Below are positions 14,021-16,632 of a stretch of DNA of 16,632 nucleotides, piece by piece. Under the pieces are notes generated by a model. The model made no database searches. It was given only the letters and a program-made list of their open reading frames with translations, and was not told the origin of the DNA. This DNA is from Acidimicrobiia bacterium UBA4744 (GTDB lineage: Bacteria > Actinomycetota > Acidimicrobiia > Spongiisociales > UBA4744), in NCBI GenBank assembly GCA_002403855.1, contig DHIO01000048.1, positions 52,031 to 68,662 of the forward strand. Direction: 5' to 3'. Numbering within the stretch: the first letter of the stretch is position 1; each line of letters opens with the position of its first letter. The position numbers were made by a program, and so were the translations under genes.

Positions 14021-15055
14021 ATGAGCGAGAGTCGACGACCCGCAGTCCGGTGGGGGGTGTGGGTCACGGGCGGACTCGTGGCTGCTCTGATCGGTTTCTT
14101 GCTGATCGCCCCGCCCGACCGTCCCGACGCAACCGAAGCATTGGGCGTGCTGGCCGATCCCAACCAGGTGTACAACCCGGTGAAGGCCGGCGAACCCCTT
14201 CCGGACGGCTACCGGCAGCTGCTGCGCCGCGATTCGATCCTTCCGGTCTACGACCCCGTCTTCACATCATCCGAGGAGGTCGACTGGCCGGCCGACAGCC
14301 TCGTCATCGGAGTCGCCGGGGCGGAAACGGCCAAAGCCTATCCGGTGACGCACCTCAACTCCCGGGAGATGGTGATCGATTCCCTCGACGGCATCCCCAT
14401 CCTCGTCACCTGGTGACCATTGTGCGGTACGGCGATGGTCCATCGCCGCGAATTGGACGGAACAACTCTGGTCTTCGGAAACCAGGGCGCCCTGTGGGGC
14501 AACGCCATGACCTGGTGGGACCACGACACCGGATCGATATGGAGCCAGCCGCTCGGTAGGGCCATCCTCGGTCCGCGGCGGGGAGCCCGTCTCGAACTCC
14601 TCTCGTCGACCTTGACCACCTGGGAGGCTTGGTCCGCCTCGCACCCCGATTCACTGGCTCTGGACGTGCACGGGTGGGCCACGGGCTTCGACCTGGACCA
14701 GATGGCCATCGTGGTGGACCTGGGAGCCGAGTCCGCCGCCTACGACGTTCCGGCTCTTCGGGCGGTCGGTGTGGTCAACGACGTGGTGGCCGGAGTGGAG
14801 GTGGCGGTGGTGATCGATCCCGAAGATGAAGAGCGCTGGGCGGTGTTCAGCAGGCGCCTCGACGACGGCGTTGTCGAACTGGATCTGACGAACGAGGGTC
14901 TGGTCGACCCGTCCTCCGGAACCGTTTTCGATCCGTTCCTCGGGATCGGACGATCCGGCCCACTGGCCGATCAGTCCCTGGACAAGCTCCCGGCTTTCAC
15001 GTCGTTCCCGAGCGACTACGACACGTTCTTCCCCGACGGCAAGACCTGGCCCTAG
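14021..15055 (+). CDS. DUF3179 protein, probable selenoprotein with in-frame UGA (Sec132)
   Basis: 344-residue DUF3179-family protein read through one TGA at 14414-14416. N-terminus RRPAVRWGVWVTGGLVAALIGFLLIAPP is a membrane anchor or signal segment, so the domain is probably outside the cytoplasm. The domain runs on both sides of the stop: VIGVAGAETAKAYPVTHLNSREMVIDSLDGIPILVTW, TGA, then PLCGTAMVHRR, LVFGNQGALWGNAMTWWD, GSIWSQPLGRAILGP and, at the end, LPAFTSFPSDYDTFFPDGKTW. Family members have CPLCGTA here, so the UGA replaces the first Cys of a CxxC pair, giving Sec132-x-x-Cys135. The frame is unchanged and about 213 codons stay open after the UGA. A SECIS-like hairpin follows. ATG 14021 is chosen because it puts the hydrophobic segment at the N-terminus; a TTG at 13904 is possible. 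The biochemical role of DUF3179 is unknown to me; a thiol/selenol redox role is inferred. Confidence 0.82.
14430..14448 (+). promoter_or_regulatory. SECIS-like hairpin downstream of the UGA codon
   Basis: CGGCGAT (14430-14436) pairs perfectly with ATCGCCG (14442-14448), leaving apical GGTCC; one further G-C pair is possible. The stem starts 13 nt after the UGA (14414-14416) and GGUC of the loop begins 20 nt after it. In E. coli fdhF the SECIS apical loop also contains GGUC, about 18 nt after its UGA (from memory), where SelB recognises the G-U bases. Position, strength and loop fit a bacterial SECIS. Not folded by program. Confidence 0.68.
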
Positions 15056-15136
15056 ATGTTCCTGCTTCCCGGCAACCAGGGGGCTCAGATCAGCGCCAAC
15101 TCGACGGAGGAGCGGTCCCAACAGCCGTGCGCTTCT

Positions 15137-16507
15137 TCAGGCCAGCGTCATGACCCGATCGGGGCGGAGCAGAAACGGCGGCAGAAAGGCGGGGATGTTG
15201 GAGAACGGGAGCACATCGGGGTGGAGGGTGATTCCCAACGATTCCTTCATGAACCTGCGCCGGGCTTGAATCCGCTCCCAGGCATCCGGGAACCGGGCGG
15301 CCAGCTCGACGCGAAGGTCCTGATCGGCGAGCGCGATACCGTCCTCGATGTTGGTAGTGAAGTACTCGCTGCCGGTGGCGGGAATGATGTCGACCTGGAA
15401 GGCCATGCCGGACTGAAGCTCGATTGTCGATTCCGGCCATATGGGTGAGTTGACCCACTCATCGAGGTGGATCTGATGACCCGGGTTCAGAAAGATCCCG
15501 AAGAACGGATCGCCGAGGTGGCCATCGATGATCTTCTGCAGCTCCCCCCCGATCTGGCCGACGTGGAGCGCCTCGTACCACTCGGCCACCGCCTCGAAGT
15601 AGGGACCGACCAATCGCTCGACGTAATCCTCGATGTCGGTCGGGAGCTCTGCGGAGTCCTCGAGCACGAAGCCGGCCCGGCAGTTCAGGGCTCCCCAGAT
15701 GCCGAAGGCCACGGTGAAACGATCACCGCGCTCGATCCGTCGATCGCCGGGACTGAGCAGCCCCAGCGAGGCACGCTCTCCGGCCGTCAGCATCAAGTGA
15801 CAGGAGAGGGGCATGCCGTTCCAAGCCAACAGCCGCACCGCTTCACGTTCCGTCATCCCCGGCCGGAGTCCGAAAAGCAAGTTTCGGACCCCTTGTGAGG
15901 TCTGGCAGGCGGCCCATTCGAAGAACGCCAGTTGCTCCACCTCGTTGATCACCCGCAGCCCATCGGCCGCGTTGATCAGCAAGTCGGTGGCGTTCACTAC
16001 GGCTCCGTTCTCTCCGGTAATGCGGCGCAACTCGTCGATGAGGTAGGCGGGGGTATCGATCATCTCCGGAGCGGCATAGGACTTCCAGCCCACCACCCCT
16101 ATCCGGCCGTACTTCTTGATCCCAGCATCCGACAGGATCTCGGCCAGCGGTCGGGAGCGGTGGCGAGGCTGGCTCGGCAAGCTGAAATCCTGGAACAGTT
16201 CTACGTCCATGGTCTGCGGTGAGGCCTGCGCCATTCCGACGCATTCGTTGCCGACCAGAACGGCCGGGTTGCCGGTTGGGCCGACGACGAGGAGTGCTTC
16301 TTCGAAGCGAGGATCAAAGCCGGTCAGGTAGGCCAGGTTGGCGCTGTGTTCCCGGTCGGCATACACAACCAACCGGTCGTAGCCTTGCTCGTCCATGCGG
16401 GTCCGCAGCCGCTTCAGCCGCGCCTCGTAGACGGCTGCCGGGATCTCGGGCATCGCCGCAGGGATGCCGAACTCGGGCAGGCGAACCTCCGCCAGTTGGG
16501 CCTTCAT
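15137..16507 (-). CDS. M24-family (creatinase/aminopeptidase P-like) protein with degenerate metal site
   Basis: 456-aa protein with creatinase-type N-domain (about 25-165: RLKRLRTRMDEQGYDRLVVYADREHSANLAYLTGF) and a pita-bread M24 C-domain (about 180-400). Usual M24 metalloenzymes have five ligands (Asp, Asp, His, Glu, Glu). Here the two Asp positions appear lost in GDRFTVAFGIWGALNCRAGF (261-280), His is kept in PGHQIH (His344), the first Glu is Asp373 in FQVDIIP, and the last Glu is kept as Glu388 in NIEDGI. It may be a metal-free hydrolase as creatinase is, or a non-enzyme. ATG 16507 has GAGGAG 5 nt upstream and lies 2 nt after the preceding stop, so both are in one operon; the frame's upstream start at 16531 is rejected. 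Convergent with the DUF3179 gene; the 81-bp gap shows no clear terminator. Confidence 0.8.
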   Translation of the reverse strand: MKAQLAEVRLPEFGIPAAMPEIPAAVYEARLKRLRTRMDEQGYDRLVVYADREHSANLAYLTGFDPRFEEALLVVGPTGNPAVLVGNECVGMAQASPQTMDVELFQDFSLPSQPRHRSRPLAEILSDAGIKKYGRIGVVGWKSYAAPEMIDTPAYLIDELRRITGENGAVVNATDLLINAADGLRVINEVEQLAFFEWAACQTSQGVRNLLFGLRPGMTEREAVRLLAWNGMPLSCHLMLTAGERASLGLLSPGDRRIERGDRFTVAFGIWGALNCRAGFVLEDSAELPTDIEDYVERLVGPYFEAVAEWYEALHVGQIGGELQKIIDGHLGDPFFGIFLNPGHQIHLDEWVNSPIWPESTIELQSGMAFQVDIIPATGSEYFTTNIEDGIALADQDLRVELAARFPDAWERIQARRRFMKESLGITLHPDVLPFSNIPAFLPPFLLRPDRVMTLA

Positions 16508-16509
16508 GT

Positions 16510-16632
16510 CTACTCCTCGGGCAACTCCCACAGTTGCGCCTGCGAAGCGCCTCGTTCGATGGTCCAGAACCGGCCGGCCTCAACCGTGAGCCAGGGTCCC
16601 GTTTGACCGTCGGGCCACTGTACCCGGACCTC
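16510..16632 (-). CDS. C-terminal end of ASPIC/UnbV (CRTAC1-like) protein
   Basis: Only the last 40 residues are in the window; the gene enters from the right edge and ends with TAG at 16510-16512. The sequence EVRVQWPDGQTGPWLTVEAGRFWTIERG matches the ASPIC/UnbV C-terminal domain (VxVxWPDG, then a Tyr/Phe-x-I-xEG end), usually found after FG-GAP/VCBS repeats in exported CRTAC1-like proteins. It precedes the M24 gene by 2 nt and is probably co-transcribed with it. Function of the full protein cannot be judged here. Confidence 0.65.
   Translation of the reverse strand, partial: EVRVQWPDGQTGPWLTVEAGRFWTIERGASQAQLWELPEE

Noticed and set aside
14420..15055. Separate gene starting with TTG just after the UGA
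   Set aside because: It is in the same frame as the upstream part, lacks a Shine-Dalgarno site, and starts in the middle of the DUF3179 core motif. It is better read as the continuation of one gene.
14021..15055. DUF3179 gene as a plain nonsense pseudogene, sequencing error or reassigned UGA code
   Set aside because: A pseudogene or error remains possible, but the UGA falls exactly on a conserved Cys of CxxC and has a GGUC-loop hairpin behind it. Code reassignment is excluded because several neighbouring genes end in TGA at family-typical ends.

Overview
The window is a GC-rich, densely packed piece of a bacterial chromosome. It most likely comes from a high-GC actinobacterium, plausibly an Acidimicrobiia-like lineage. 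That placement is an inference from base composition, GTG/TTG starts, the Gly/Asp/Thr-rich lipoprotein linker and the gene families. No rRNA, tRNA, mobile element or CRISPR array was seen.

Left half (1-9921): a divergent sugar-polyol catabolism locus for myo-inositol or a related cyclitol. From a shared control region (about 4763-4883) a leftward operon encodes a D-2-hydroxyacid dehydrogenase, a Gfo/Idh/MocA oxidoreductase, an aldehyde dehydrogenase, an HpcH/HpaI aldolase and the N-terminal part of IolD (runs off the left edge). The rightward genes encode an IolG-type inositol dehydrogenase, IolE (inosose dehydratase) and a complete ABC sugar importer (lipoprotein binding protein, permease, single-domain ATPase). 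The control region has a perfect 12-bp palindrome with a central CG, typical of LacI-family operators, a second half-site exactly 21 bp away, and a TTGACA/TATACC promoter. IolG, IolE and IolD would act in sequence on imported cyclitol: oxidation, dehydration, ring opening. The aldolase, ALDH and hydroxyacid dehydrogenase suggest a non-standard lower or side pathway. IolB, IolC, IolJ and a typical IolA are not in the window.

Middle (10047-13802): a small secreted HExxH protein on the minus strand, an ACT-domain protein followed by an SDR dehydrogenase on the plus strand, and a transketolase split into two overlapping genes on the minus strand. These look like further carbohydrate-metabolism genes.

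Right part (14021-16632): a membrane-anchored DUF3179 protein whose reading frame is interrupted by one in-frame UGA, at exactly the first cysteine of the family's conserved CPLCGTA motif. A strong hairpin with GGUC in its apical loop starts 13 nt after the UGA. I read this as a probable selenoprotein (Sec132-x-x-Cys135) with a bacterial SECIS element, and it is the most interesting item in the window. It is followed on the minus strand by a divergent M24-fold protein lacking several metal ligands and by the C-terminal end of an ASPIC/UnbV (CRTAC1-like) protein cut by the right edge.
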